Assembly: GCA_000768855.1 (NCBI GenBank)
Contig: JRAN01000023.1
Coordinates: 1 to 41,166 of the forward strand
Direction: 5' to 3'
DNA: 41,166 nucleotides
Origin: Porphyromonadaceae bacterium COT-184 OH4590
GTDB taxonomy: Bacteria; Bacteroidota; Bacteroidia; Bacteroidales; Paludibacteraceae
Of this stretch, positions 11,411 to 20,035 are shown piece by piece. Both the position numbers and the translations under genes were made by a program. How positions within the stretch are numbered: position 1 is the stretch's first letter; each line of letters opens with the position of its first letter. Under the pieces are notes generated by a model. That model was not told the DNA's origin and did no database searches. It saw nothing but the letters and a program-made list of their open reading frames with translations.

Positions 11411-11499
11411 CTTTTATATAAAATTTTAATCGTTAGTAATTATATTATTTCTATTTAAAGTTTATGCGATAATACTTTAATGCACAGATATTTATATGC

Positions 11500-12081
11500 T
11501 CATAGTAATTTCAGAGCCTGTTTGATAATTTCTTCTATTTTTAATTGTGGATTTATCTCTATCACATTTCTAACTGCTTTTTGTGCAGGTGCTTGAGCAA
11601 AGCCAAGCATTACCAAAGCCGCCACAGCCTCGTCAGATAATATATTATCAGCAATAGATATGTCTTTAGATGATATTTCTACTTTGGCAACCTTATCTTT
11701 GAGGTCAACAATGATACGTTCGGCTGTTTTGGCTCCAATGCCTTTAACACTCTTCAATAGACTCACATTGCCTGTTAATATTGCATTTTGCAATTCATTA
11801 GGAGCTAACGACGACAAAATTACTCTTGCCGTATTGGCTCCCACTCCGGAGACAGATATAAGCAACAAAAAGAGGTCTCTCTCCTCTTTATTCAAAAAAC
11901 CGAAAAGTGTGTGAGCGTCTTCTCTAATAGCCTCATAAACATAAAGTTTTGCGATAGTCTTGCCATTGAGTTCGGAGTAGGTACCCAAAGATATATTCAA
12001 TAGATAACCGATATTAGCCGCCTCTAATACAATATGAGCCGGCGACAACTCTACTATTTCCCCCTTTATATAATCAATCAT
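11500..12081 (-). CDS. ruvA: Holliday junction branch migration protein RuvA
   Basis: RuvA binds four-way junctions as a tetramer and loads the RuvB motor during recombinational repair. The 193-residue length is normal. Order of domains: N-terminal OB fold (MIDYIKGEIVELSPAHIVLE), the double helix-hairpin-helix region with VSGVGANTARVILS and VKGIGAKTAERIIVDLKDK, then a short C-terminal three-helix domain (DEAVAALVMLGFAQAPAQKAV) that contacts RuvB. The ATG at 12079-12081 is well placed. The gene lies just upstream of sprA on the same strand and is probably cotranscribed with it. Confidence 0.97.
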   Translation of the reverse strand: MIDYIKGEIVELSPAHIVLEAANIGYLLNISLGTYSELNGKTIAKLYVYEAIREDAHTLFGFLNKEERDLFLLLISVSGVGANTARVILSSLAPNELQNAILTGNVSLLKSVKGIGAKTAERIIVDLKDKVAKVEISSKDISIADNILSDEAVAALVMLGFAQAPAQKAVRNVIEINPQLKIEEIIKQALKLL

Positions 12082-12193
12082 CTAATGCGATTTTTTTTGT
12101 TAAACTTATTATAGTTTTTTAGTTGATTAAAGTACAAACGTTTTTTATGTTAATTTATTGTTTTGAAAAATAGATTTAACTATTTTTTGCAAA

Positions 12194-13990
12194 TTAAAAA
12201 TTAAATGTAAGCCCACAAGTAGCGGTTATATTTTTCCCCTGATAAAAAAGAGGAGAAAACTTATTAAGATTTTGTTCGGCTGTAAGGCAATTTTCTCCTA
12301 ACACCTTACCAGAATTACCGCTCAAATCATATCCTTTCGAATGGTTATACTGCACATCAATATGAGCGTAAATATTGTTAAACATCTCGTATAGAACCTT
12401 AAATGTGATAATGGAATTGCTAAAAACCTTTTGATTAAAAGCTTTTTGAGAAATAATATTTCTTATATTGGTTCTTACAAAATTGTAATCGTTGTACTTA
12501 TAAATCTGATTATAAGATAGTTTTAAATCAAGCCCGCGTATAGGCATATATTTTAATCCTAGATACAAATCCATTGAGTTGTCGCCCAGATAGTGTCCAA
12601 GTCCAACCGAATTGCTCTCCCAAGTAATAGCCTCTATAGAGTGTTTGTAGGCAATGATATTGGTACGAGTAAGTTCAGCTGTGAAAGCTAAATTTTGTAC
12701 GGGGAAATTAGTGAGATTAGCTCCTATTTTGTACGAAATAGGGTTCTTTTCTTTCGAATTCGGCAAAAATCTTTTAAAACTTACCTCGTCTATAAATACA
12801 GACAAATATAGATGTAAGTGTTTTATATTGCGTGACGAAAAGTTGAAAAACAACTGAGAGTTTTGATTCTCAATAGCCAAACCGCGAGTAGCTATCTTGT
12901 CGAAGGCTTTATAAAAAGCTATCGGAATAAGATAAAGCGGATTGATACTTTGCTCGGCGTAAATAATTGAATTACCGATAGATAAATCTAATTTAGGAAT
13001 AGGACGGAAAGTCATCATATTGGCTGCAATGTACTTGTTTTGCATCCTGTAATGGCGCTGAGAGCCCTCTATATAATAGTTGGCACTGTCTGTAACATTA
13101 CTCACAAGCCAACCATGTATGTAGTTGAGTTCGAACCAGTTGCTTGGTTTTATGTTAAGCGTAATCATCGGGAAAGAGGGTGATCTGCCCGACAGAATAT
13201 TGGAACCGTTGAAATTGTCTCCCCACACTACATTATCCTTTACTAATCCCAGACTTCCCCAAGATGTGTAGAAACTGATACCGCCTCGAGCCTCTGCAAA
13301 ATCGCCACCATAACGATTGTTAAGGTCGTATTGGTATCCGAAATGATTATACAGAAAATCTGTCTCATAACCGAAAGGACGTGTTCGGTCTTCACCCAAT
13401 AGTGTTTTGGATGGGTAGAGTAACGCACCCAACTGCTTGTTGGTAAAAACTTTATTGCTAAGCCTTCCGCCATCGAAACGCATCTCTCTCATACTACCCC
13501 AGACACTCACGTGACCAACTATATCTGCTTGAATCTCTGCTCCCCAACGCTGTTCGGTAACAAGTCCTTTTTGATTCATAACCAAATCCATGCCGAGTAT
13601 AGGTGTAATTCTTGCCTTAAAAAGCTTATCTTTGTAATGAAACGCCGGAGACAGTAGTGCTAGTGAAAAGTTTTTGTCATTTGTCCAATTCAATATTGGT
13701 TCAGGCAGAGTATCGAGCTCCAAAGCATAGTCTTGTTTGAAAAATTTAATTTCGGCTAACTGCCTTTTGTTGAGTCTATCGCTTTGTGCCTCGGCTGCTT
13801 TCAGTTTTTGTGCTATAAAGTTGCGTGTGTATGGCTTAATAGCCGAATTCACTTCTATCAGTCCCTCATTAGCCAATTCATCTATAAATTCATAAATTCT
13901 TGTATATGATATATTCTGTGGAATATTTTGACCGAGTATATTGATGAATGACAATAATATGGTGAATATCAAAAATATCTCTTTCTTCAT
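12194..13990 (-). CDS. Wzi-like capsule assembly outer membrane protein
   Basis: The 598-residue protein begins with a signal peptide (MKKEIFLIFTILLSFINILG, then Q). An N-terminal helical segment follows (YEFIDELANEGLIEVNSAI...PYTRNFIAQKL), typical of Bacteroidetes members of the Wzi capsule-assembly family. The rest looks like an outer membrane beta-barrel: alternating hydrophobic and aromatic strands with many Y, N and G turns, ending in ITATCGLTFNF with a terminal phenylalanine. Wzi of Escherichia coli anchors capsular polysaccharide at the surface. Whether this copy handles capsule, O-antigen or A-LPS cannot be read from the sequence, and no polysaccharide gene is nearby. A TATCTTTG box on the minus strand (14033-14040) is a likely -7 promoter element. 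Confidence 0.7.
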   Translation of the reverse strand: MKKEIFLIFTILLSFINILGQNIPQNISYTRIYEFIDELANEGLIEVNSAIKPYTRNFIAQKLKAAEAQSDRLNKRQLAEIKFFKQDYALELDTLPEPILNWTNDKNFSLALLSPAFHYKDKLFKARITPILGMDLVMNQKGLVTEQRWGAEIQADIVGHVSVWGSMREMRFDGGRLSNKVFTNKQLGALLYPSKTLLGEDRTRPFGYETDFLYNHFGYQYDLNNRYGGDFAEARGGISFYTSWGSLGLVKDNVVWGDNFNGSNILSGRSPSFPMITLNIKPSNWFELNYIHGWLVSNVTDSANYYIEGSQRHYRMQNKYIAANMMTFRPIPKLDLSIGNSIIYAEQSINPLYLIPIAFYKAFDKIATRGLAIENQNSQLFFNFSSRNIKHLHLYLSVFIDEVSFKRFLPNSKEKNPISYKIGANLTNFPVQNLAFTAELTRTNIIAYKHSIEAITWESNSVGLGHYLGDNSMDLYLGLKYMPIRGLDLKLSYNQIYKYNDYNFVRTNIRNIISQKAFNQKVFSNSIITFKVLYEMFNNIYAHIDVQYNHSKGYDLSGNSGKVLGENCLTAEQNLNKFSPLFYQGKNITATCGLTFNF

Positions 13991-14099
13991 AAAGTGTTAA
14001 TTTACAAATTTTATTAAATCTGCAAAGATAACATATTTTTTATAGATAATCCTCTACTTTTTCAATCAAGATATTGTGGGCAGATTTTTATAGTAAATA

Positions 14100-14132
14100 C
14101 AAAAAAGCCGTTTGTGTGGTTACACAACGACT
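14100..14132 (-). terminator. Intrinsic terminator of tRNA-Arg
   Basis: Read on the minus strand, GTCGTTGTGT pairs with ACACAAACGGC (one bulged A) around an AACC loop and is followed by six T residues. It starts about 23 bases after the tRNA 3' end. Confidence 0.75.
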
Positions 14133-14154
14133 TTCCCCATATTATTCCCTCTTG

Positions 14155-14228
14155 TGATCCGGAAGGGATTCGAACCCCTGACCCACAGCTTAGAAGGCTG
14201 TTGCTCTATCCAGCTGAGCTACCGGACC
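14155..14228 (-). tRNA. tRNA-Arg (anticodon UCU)
   Basis: A 74-nt cloverleaf folds fully. The acceptor is GGTCCGG with CCGGATC (one G-U pair) and discriminator A. The D stem is GCTC/GAGC, the anticodon stem ACAGC/GCTGT around loop CTTCTAA (anticodon TCT), and the T arm AGGGG-TTCGAAT-CCCTT. CCA is not encoded. It reads AGA codons, which are common in the OLD-like gene at 32.2 kb. Confidence 0.97.
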
Positions 14229-14256
14229 CCAAACTTTTAATATTTAAAAACGGGAA

Positions 14257-14287
14257 CAAAGGTAATACTTTTTTGCAATTTACACAA
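14257..14287 (-). promoter_or_regulatory. Promoter of tRNA-Arg
   Basis: On the minus strand TTTG is followed after 20 bp by TACCTTTG, matching the Bacteroidetes primary sigma consensus (TTG, 19-21 bp, TAnnTTTG). The -7 box ends 29 bp before the first tRNA base. Confidence 0.7.
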
Positions 14288-14551
14288 ATTATTTTTTCAA
14301 TCTTTAAAATATTTTTATCCACACAATAAAACCATATTTCGGTTATTGTCTTTAGTGTAAGATTCTTAATAAACTAAAAAATAGGCAGTCCTCGGCATAA
14401 TTCATTTTTTGAACTATTCGATTCTAAAAGATAGTATCGTTTTTATAATGTGTGATTAGGGTTGTAAATATTTTATAAATGTTATATACACGTTTAGAAC
14501 CTTGTTTTATAAACAAACAAACTGCATTTGTGTAAAAAAATATTCAAAAAT

Positions 14552-14582
14552 TTGGTATTGTCAATAAAATATAGTAATTTTG
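14552..14582 (+). promoter_or_regulatory. Promoter of the initiator tRNA
   Basis: TTG (14552-14554), a 20-bp spacer and TAATTTTG (14575-14582) match the Bacteroidetes consensus and end 11 bp before the tRNA. The region 14288-14551 between the two divergent tRNA promoters is AT-rich and shows no gene. Confidence 0.75.
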
Positions 14583-14593
14583 CAGTCCAATAT

Positions 14594-14665
14594 CGCGGAG
14601 TAGAGCAGTGGTAGCTTGTCAGGCTCATAACCTGAAGGTCGTAGGTTCGAATCCTGCCTCCGCTA
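14594..14665 (+). tRNA. Initiator tRNA-Met (anticodon CAU)
   Basis: A 72-nt cloverleaf with anticodon CAT in loop CTCATAA. Initiator identity is shown by the unpaired position 1 against 72 (C1 against U72, acceptor CGCGGAG/CTCCGCT) and by the A11-U24 pair in the D stem (GAGC/GCTT). The anticodon stem is TCAGG/CCTGA, so the usual three G-C pairs (29-31 with 39-41) are A-U, G-C, G-C here. CCA is not encoded. Confidence 0.95.
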
Positions 14666-14691
14666 CAAACTCTATAAAAAATAGATTACAG

Positions 14692-14722
14692 ACACAGCTA
14701 TATTAATAGCTGTGTGTTTTTG
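14692..14722 (+). terminator. Intrinsic terminator of the initiator tRNA
   Basis: A perfect 10-bp stem, ACACAGCTAT with ATAGCTGTGT, closes an ATTA loop and is followed by GTTTTT. It lies 26 bases after the tRNA. Confidence 0.9.
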
Positions 14723-14765
14723 TGTTAAGTTCTTGGTTTTCCTTGGTTATTAGATGAGTGTAAAA

Positions 14766-14816
14766 AATGGGATAATACGTTTGTTACGCATATCCCATTC
14801 CCAAAACAAATTTTGG
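14766..14816. other. Two adjacent inverted repeats, role unknown
   Basis: AATGGGATA (14766-14774) pairs with TATCCCATT (14791-14799), and CCAAAA (14801-14806) with TTTTGG (14811-14816). They lie between the tRNA terminator and the end of the Bat operon and could help stop transcription of that operon. Nothing else is seen in 14723-14954. Confidence 0.35.
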
Positions 14817-14954
14817 TTGTTGATACAAATTCTATTTTTTGATAACTCTATCTGTGTTTATACCTTTGTCAGTATGGGTTAAAAGTAGCAGATAATCAAC
14901 AAGTTGGTAGGATTAGTGAAAACGGCTGCTTTTCTATTTTGTAAATTTGGGCTA

Positions 14955-15587
14955 TTAGTAGTTCATCTCATACAGCAACTCTATGGCTTTGCTTTGTGCC
15001 ATAGCGTTGGGGTTAATGCCGAGTTCTCCTTCGGGAATGGGTGATTGTAGTCGGTCGAAATATTTTACCCATGTAAGGTCGAATGTTCCCTCTTTTGCTT
15101 TGAATGTCATTGGGATAGGCTCGAAAGCATAATTCTGCCCTGCCTCTGCAAACATACGATAGACAAGCTCGCAACAATAGAAAGCCGAGTCGTTCCATTC
15201 AAAAGTGTAGTCGTAGGGTTTGCCTATCTGACTAAGTCCAAAAGCTTTGAGTCGCTCCAGGTCGTAGCTGTACTCCTTTTTGAGCCTGCCGACAATTACA
15301 CGCACCACTTCGCCTTTTGCAGGGATACCGAAGGCTTCGAGTGGACAGAGACTTACACCGTTGTCATGGACTGCTTCGAGCACCATCCAGCGGTCGCCTT
15401 CTTTTATCGCCACACCAACGTGTGAAAAGCGGTATCTTCCCGTAGTATCGGTTACATCGCTTATAGCACTGGATAAGGCATTGTTCAGAGTCTCTTTGAA
15501 GAGAATGTCACCCTCTTTGAGTTCGTACTCAAGTGTTGTATTACAGCTATATAGTGCTGTTATTAGTATAAAAACGAAATATTTCAT
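14955..15587 (-). CDS. YiiX/YebB-like NlpC/P60-type lipoprotein hydrolase
   Basis: A 210-residue protein of the permuted papain-like NlpC/P60 (YiiX) type. Residues 1-15 form a lipoprotein signal (MKYFVFILITALYSC, lipid-modified C15). The conserved histidine is in YRFSHVGVA (H56). The catalytic cysteine is in FYCCELVYRM (C138 by alignment with the family motif YCxELV), after GKPYDYTF. Family members are predicted amidases or acyl hydrolases, with no substrate proven here; peptidoglycan or a lipid ester is possible. It is the last gene before the tRNAs on the minus strand, 101 bp after batE, so it may be cotranscribed with the Bat operon. Confidence 0.8.
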   Translation of the reverse strand: MKYFVFILITALYSCNTTLEYELKEGDILFKETLNNALSSAISDVTDTTGRYRFSHVGVAIKEGDRWMVLEAVHDNGVSLCPLEAFGIPAKGEVVRVIVGRLKKEYSYDLERLKAFGLSQIGKPYDYTFEWNDSAFYCCELVYRMFAEAGQNYAFEPIPMTFKAKEGTFDLTWVKYFDRLQSPIPEGELGINPNAMAQSKAIELLYEMNY

Positions 15588-15688
15588 CTTGAAAAAATGT
15601 AGGAATGAAAAATTTAGGAATATAGAAATTCGGCTTATGAGATTGTACTTAACCTTTTGATTTTAATCTCAAACTAATCCAAAACTCT

Positions 15689-16438
15689 CTAAATTGCCTC
15701 AACAGTCGATTTTTGCAGCCAACCTATACGTTTGTCGGCTATCTCTATCTTGTTCCAATTCTCGTTGGTCCCTATTACCTTTACCTTGGTGCCTTCGTGA
15801 AGTACAAAAAGTTCTTTGCCTGTAAGCGTCGGCGAGGCTTTGACCGAAGTAGAGCCTGCTGTTACTATGGCATAAGGATTGTTGCTTAGATATTGGCGTT
15901 CGTGAAATGTATATATAAAAGATATAATGGCAAAAAATAGTGCTATTATGCTTATATAGAAAGATATTTTACGAATAGATAATGTGCTGGAAAACAGAAA
16001 TGTAAGTCCAAATAGAAGAGATAACACAAACAGACCAACACAGATATATGCCCACTGATTGGCATTAAAAATTTTACCCATATTTTCGAACCAATCAACG
16101 AGAAAAAATGAGTGATAACCTGCGATTTTATCTGTAGTCGTAGTTTTTGCAAATTCGAGACTACGACGAATATCATTGTCATAAGGAGATAATACCAAAG
16201 CACGTTCATAAAATAGTATGGCTTGTCCCAAATTGTTAAGCTTAAACTGTGTATTAGCATAGTTGTAATACAAATCTGCCGATTCGCCTTGTTTCATAAG
16301 TGTTTCATATATTTGAGAGGCTTGCCGGTAGTCTTTTTCAGCATAAAATTTTTCTGCCTCTTTTTCAAGTTTATTTTGGGCTACAAGCGAAAAGCTGAGG
16401 AGTAAAAAGCCTATTATCAGTAAATTATATTTTGTCAT
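15689..16438 (-). CDS. batE: BatE: TPR and SH3-like protein of the aerotolerance operon
   Basis: The 249-residue protein has a signal peptide (MTKYNLLIIGFLLLSFSLVAQ). TPR repeats cover about residues 23-95 (EKFYAEKDYRQASQIYE; NLGQAILFYERALVLSP). Two hydrophobic membrane segments follow near 130-150 and 158-175. The tail is a bacterial SH3 domain (VKASPTLTGKELFVLHEGT... ending near WLQKSTVEAI). This order is typical of BatE. It starts 28 bp after batD. The TPR part probably scaffolds other Bat proteins, and the SH3 part may contact envelope polymers; both roles are inferred. Confidence 0.88.
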   Translation of the reverse strand: MTKYNLLIIGFLLLSFSLVAQNKLEKEAEKFYAEKDYRQASQIYETLMKQGESADLYYNYANTQFKLNNLGQAILFYERALVLSPYDNDIRRSLEFAKTTTTDKIAGYHSFFLVDWFENMGKIFNANQWAYICVGLFVLSLLFGLTFLFSSTLSIRKISFYISIIALFFAIISFIYTFHERQYLSNNPYAIVTAGSTSVKASPTLTGKELFVLHEGTKVKVIGTNENWNKIEIADKRIGWLQKSTVEAI

Positions 16439-16466
16439 TATAGTTGTATTTTATGTTCTTATTCAA

Positions 16467-18287
16467 TTACCTTTTTATTGAATTTTCTATTTTTTCAATA
16501 ATATTCACAGCCGTGTTGTATATGTTGTCCATAGCGGCGTGTGCATCGTTACTGTAGGCATAACGCTCAAATTCGCAGTCGGTCAGGAGTTTTATTGCTT
16601 CGTTCGATATTTCGTCGGCAACACCTTTTTTACGTAGCTCTTCGAGAGCATTCTCTTTGTTTAGAGTTGAAAGAGGAATATTGAGTTTGTCAGATAGGTA
16701 GAGCCATATGGCTGCCAGCATCTCATCATAAAACTGCTCTTTTTGATTCACTTTCAGGTGTTGATTGGCAACTTTCAATCTCTTGGTGGCTACTTTGTTT
16801 GCCTTTTTGTTGCGTACAAGGGCAATATTAGCATTCTCTTTTGCTTTTTTGTTGAAAATAATCCCGAGTAAAATAGCTATAAATAATGGAATAACCAAAC
16901 ATAGCCAAAAAAATAATGAACCGGCAAAAACCTCTGTTTTAGGTCTGATTTTCAGATTTCCCGTCTTGATATATTGGATATCGGACGATATTTGTTTTAC
17001 TTGCTCTTGGTCTTTACCGTTATAAACGGTTGCCGGTGAAGAGTCTGCCGCACCTTTGACCACGTTTATATTGTAGCGTTCGGTAGTCAGAGTCTTATAC
17101 GAGTTGCTTGTAAGGTCGAAGTATGTAAATGTTACCGGCGGTATCTCGAATGTGCCGTTATGGCGAGGTATTACTATATATTCGATGCTTTTGTTGCCTG
17201 AGAAACCTGTTTGATTAGCAGAAAAATTATTATCTACTTTTGGGTCGTATTGTTCGAAATCGGCAGGAAACTCTATTTGAGGCGTTTTTATAAGTTTTAG
17301 ATTGCCGGTACCTGTAATATTTAATTTTAGGGTAATCGAATTGTTAACGTCTATATCTGTGGAGGATATAGACGAAGTCATCGACAGTGAGCCTACTGCT
17401 CCGCTAAAATCGCTCGGTTTTGGTTCGGGCAAAGATACCACATTTATTGTTGTAGTGCCTGTGGACAACTGTTTTTTTACATCTTGGTAGGTATCATAAG
17501 AGTTGAAAAATGAGCGTGGATCTCTTATTGATTGTCGCAATCGTATGATAGCTGTACCTGTCATTGGTTTTATAACAATCTTTCCTGCTCTCTGTGGCGA
17601 AACGAGCATCTGACGAAGTATCGAAGTGTAGTAGTTTTGTCCGTTGTAGTTCTCTATATCTTGCGGTTTGATTACTTCGATATTGTGTGTCAGAAATCCA
17701 TCAAAGTCGGGCATTTTAATATCCACAATATTAACCAAATCGACCTTGTAATAGACCTTGTAGGTAAGCAGTACCATCTCTTGCTCCTTCACAGTAGTTT
17801 TCGATAGAATAGGACGGATAAAAATATCTTCGGCTCCTATCTGTTTTGCTGAAGCAACATTATTTTGGCGATTTTGATTGCCTTGTGATTGTTGTTTAGA
17901 GTCGGGTGGTAATACTTTGATAGTTAAAGTGTTGGATTTTACCTGTTTACCGTCGACTGTGATAGAGGCAGGTGCTATCGAAAAATTACCTGTTTTTTTT
18001 GCCGAAAGCACATAAGTATATGTGGTTGAGACTGTTTGTGACGATTTACCATTGATAAACGTGTAGTTGGTCGATGTATAGGTTGCCGGACCGTTGAGCA
18101 GCTCGAAGTCGTCGAGACGTGGCATAGTAAGCTTCGATGCTTCGGCACTGTTGATGGTGTATTGCAACTGGAACGGCTGCCCAGATACGACAGTCTGAGG
18201 AGCAGAGGCTACAAACTCCACTTTCTGCCCGTTGACGTTAATGGCTACTAAGGCTATTGTTATGATAAAAAAAACTAAACGCTTCAT
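16467..18287 (-). CDS. batD: BatD: large exported Ig-like membrane protein
   Basis: A 606-residue protein. It has a signal peptide (residues 1-20, ending VNG-Q) and a periplasmic region of repeated beta-sandwich segments, beginning VEFVASAPQTVVSGQPFQL as in BatD/oxygen-tolerance family members. A transmembrane helix follows near residues 450-475 (FFWLCLVIPLFIAILLGI), then a cytoplasmic alpha-helical tail (KRLKVANQHLK...ALEELRKKGV). It lies 45 bp after batC and 28 bp before batE. BatD is thought to form an envelope complex with BatA and BatB; the exact biochemical role is unknown. Confidence 0.92.
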   Translation of the reverse strand: MKRLVFFIITIALVAINVNGQKVEFVASAPQTVVSGQPFQLQYTINSAEASKLTMPRLDDFELLNGPATYTSTNYTFINGKSSQTVSTTYTYVLSAKKTGNFSIAPASITVDGKQVKSNTLTIKVLPPDSKQQSQGNQNRQNNVASAKQIGAEDIFIRPILSKTTVKEQEMVLLTYKVYYKVDLVNIVDIKMPDFDGFLTHNIEVIKPQDIENYNGQNYYTSILRQMLVSPQRAGKIVIKPMTGTAIIRLRQSIRDPRSFFNSYDTYQDVKKQLSTGTTTINVVSLPEPKPSDFSGAVGSLSMTSSISSTDIDVNNSITLKLNITGTGNLKLIKTPQIEFPADFEQYDPKVDNNFSANQTGFSGNKSIEYIVIPRHNGTFEIPPVTFTYFDLTSNSYKTLTTERYNINVVKGAADSSPATVYNGKDQEQVKQISSDIQYIKTGNLKIRPKTEVFAGSLFFWLCLVIPLFIAILLGIIFNKKAKENANIALVRNKKANKVATKRLKVANQHLKVNQKEQFYDEMLAAIWLYLSDKLNIPLSTLNKENALEELRKKGVADEISNEAIKLLTDCEFERYAYSNDAHAAMDNIYNTAVNIIEKIENSIKR

Positions 18288-18332
18288 ATATGTTTGATAT
18301 TCATTTTGTTATAAAATAGTGATGATGAAGAT

Positions 18333-18971
18333 TTACCATGCCTTTTCGACTTTTGCTTTCTGTCCCATCTTTACCTTACGACGCTCTTGTACATCTTTTT
18401 CGTCCTGTTCGATGGCTTGCAATATCTGTTCGGCTTGCTCTTTATTCATCTTTTGTTCCTGATTTTGTTCCTGTTGTTGTTGATTATCTTGATTTTGTTG
18501 TTCTTGCTGCTGTTGTTGATTATCTTGATTTTGTTGTTCTTGCTGTTTTTTTAACAGATGTTGAGCAACTGCCAGGTTGTAACGTGTTTCGTCGTCATTG
18601 GGATTGGCTTTTAGCGAACTTTTGTATGCTTCGATGCTCTTTGCATAGTCATTTTCGCCCATAAAAGCATTACCCAGATTGTGAAAAGCGGCAGCTATCT
18701 CCTTTTTGTTTTTGGCAGCAGATGCTGCTTTGACATAACGCTCATAAGCCTCACTGTATTTTTGTTGGCGAACGAGAGCATTTCCCATATTAAAGTTTGC
18801 CGAGTAGCTGTCGGCATTGTCGGCTATGCCTTGCTCATAGAATATTTGGGCTTGGTCGAACTTTTGGGCTTTGTATAACTTATTTCCCTCTTTTACGTTT
18901 TTGTTCTCTTTTTGTGCGAAAATATTTACAGCAGAGAGCATCAATATCATTACTAACAATGTGTATCTCAT
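18333..18971 (-). CDS. batC: BatC: TPR protein with a glutamine/asparagine-rich tail
   Basis: A 212-residue protein with signal peptide (MRYTLLVMILMLSAVNIFAQ). Three to four TPR motifs cover residues 25-140 (NKLYKAQKFDQAQIFYEQG; FNMGNALVRQQKYSEAYERY; FHNLGNAFMGENDYAKSIEAY). A low-complexity stretch of Q, E, N and D (about 143-172) and a basic C-terminus (RRKVKMGQKAKVEKAW) follow. The start ATG overlaps the batB stop by 4 bp, so the two are translationally coupled. The Q/N-rich stretch is encoded by a 36-bp tandem duplication, described separately. Confidence 0.9.
   Translation of the reverse strand: MRYTLLVMILMLSAVNIFAQKENKNVKEGNKLYKAQKFDQAQIFYEQGIADNADSYSANFNMGNALVRQQKYSEAYERYVKAASAAKNKKEIAAAFHNLGNAFMGENDYAKSIEAYKSSLKANPNDDETRYNLAVAQHLLKKQQEQQNQDNQQQQQEQQNQDNQQQQEQNQEQKMNKEQAEQILQAIEQDEKDVQERRKVKMGQKAKVEKAW
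18475..18545 (-). repeat. 36-bp tandem duplication inside batC
   Basis: Two 35-bp identical copies (18475-18509 and 18511-18545) lie at a 36-bp period. The period is 12 codons, so changes in copy number keep the frame and only alter the length of the Q/N/E-rich linker. Confidence 0.9.
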
Positions 18972-20005
18972 CCTTTTTTATCCGTTTTTTCAAAAATATT
19001 TATTTTGCTCAATCGTTTGTTTTTGCGACGAAGCATAAAATATTCGATTAATATTAGAAATAACGCCAACCATACAGGTATATAAAATTTGTCGTCGTAG
19101 TCGTCGGACATTGCATAAAACTCCCCTTTTTGCATCTTGTCCACCTCTTTTTCGAGTGTCCTAATAGCGGCGCCCGAGTTGGTGGCTCTTATGTAGATAC
19201 CATTGCCGGCTGTGGCTATCTCTTTGCCAAGCTCCTCGTTGAGCTTTGAGACTACCACATTGCCGTCTTTGTCTTTTAGATAACTCATTGTGCCACTCAT
19301 AGGTATGGGGCTACCATTGGGGTTGCCTATGCCTATTACATTGACCGATATATTTTTGTGGGCAGCCATTTTGGCTGCTTCAACGGCGTTGTCTTCGTGG
19401 TTTTCGGCATCGGTAATAAGAAATATGGCTCTACCTCCACTCTGTTTGTTTTTGTCGAACGACTTGACAGCAAGATCGACAGCTGAACCAATAGCTGTGC
19501 CTTGTCGCTGTATAAGGTCGGGTTGAATGGTTTTTAGAAACATTTTGGCACTCACATTGTCCGACGTTATAGGCATTTGAATAAAAGCGTCGCCTGCAAA
19601 TACTATTAATCCTATTTTATCCTCTGTAAGTCTGTCGATTAGCTGCGATAGCAACATCTTTGCGTTTTCGAGTCGATTTGGCTCTATATCCTGCGCCAAC
19701 ATCGAGTTGGAAATATCCAATACCAACATTGCCTCTATACCCTGTTTTTGTACCTTGTCTTGCTTTTTTAACATTTGTGGGCGGGCAAGAGCTATTATCA
19801 ATAGTGCTGTGGCAAGCATCAGTATCCCAAATTTTACGTGAGGACGATATTTAGAGACGTTTGGCATAAGTCCTCGAAGAGTCTCGACATTGCCAAACTC
19901 GTGTAGTCTTCGCTTTTGTTTTATATACATAATAATGTATAAAACGGTAAGCAATGGAATGATTATCAGTAGATAAAGGTATTGTGTGTTTGCAAAAACG
20001 AACAT
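18968..20005 (-). CDS. batB: BatB: membrane-anchored von Willebrand A protein
   Basis: A 345-residue protein. N-terminal membrane segments lie near residues 8-25 and 58-75. A VWA domain follows with an intact MIDAS (LDISNSMLAQD; threonine site in LITDAENHED), then a C-terminal membrane helix near 313-330 (VWLALFLILIEYFML). Family knowledge: BatA and BatB are paired VWA proteins anchored in the inner membrane with the domain in the periplasm. It sits 30 bp after batA and overlaps batC by 4 bp. Confidence 0.93.
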   Translation of the reverse strand: MFVFANTQYLYLLIIIPLLTVLYIIMYIKQKRRLHEFGNVETLRGLMPNVSKYRPHVKFGILMLATALLIIALARPQMLKKQDKVQKQGIEAMLVLDISNSMLAQDIEPNRLENAKMLLSQLIDRLTEDKIGLIVFAGDAFIQMPITSDNVSAKMFLKTIQPDLIQRQGTAIGSAVDLAVKSFDKNKQSGGRAIFLITDAENHEDNAVEAAKMAAHKNISVNVIGIGNPNGSPIPMSGTMSYLKDKDGNVVVSKLNEELGKEIATAGNGIYIRATNSGAAIRTLEKEVDKMQKGEFYAMSDDYDDKFYIPVWLALFLILIEYFMLRRKNKRLSKINIFEKTDKKG

Positions 20006-20035
20006 TTTATTTCTCCCAAATTAAATAAATAATAA

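Noticed and set aside
14114-14329. Plus-strand frame containing EGIRTPDPQLRRLLLYPAEL
   Set aside because: It is the antisense translation of the tRNA-Arg gene, a well-known false protein.
14754-14882. A 42-codon plus-strand frame after the initiator tRNA
   Set aside because: It lies after a strong terminator, has no promoter box, overlaps two hairpins and has an unremarkable composition.
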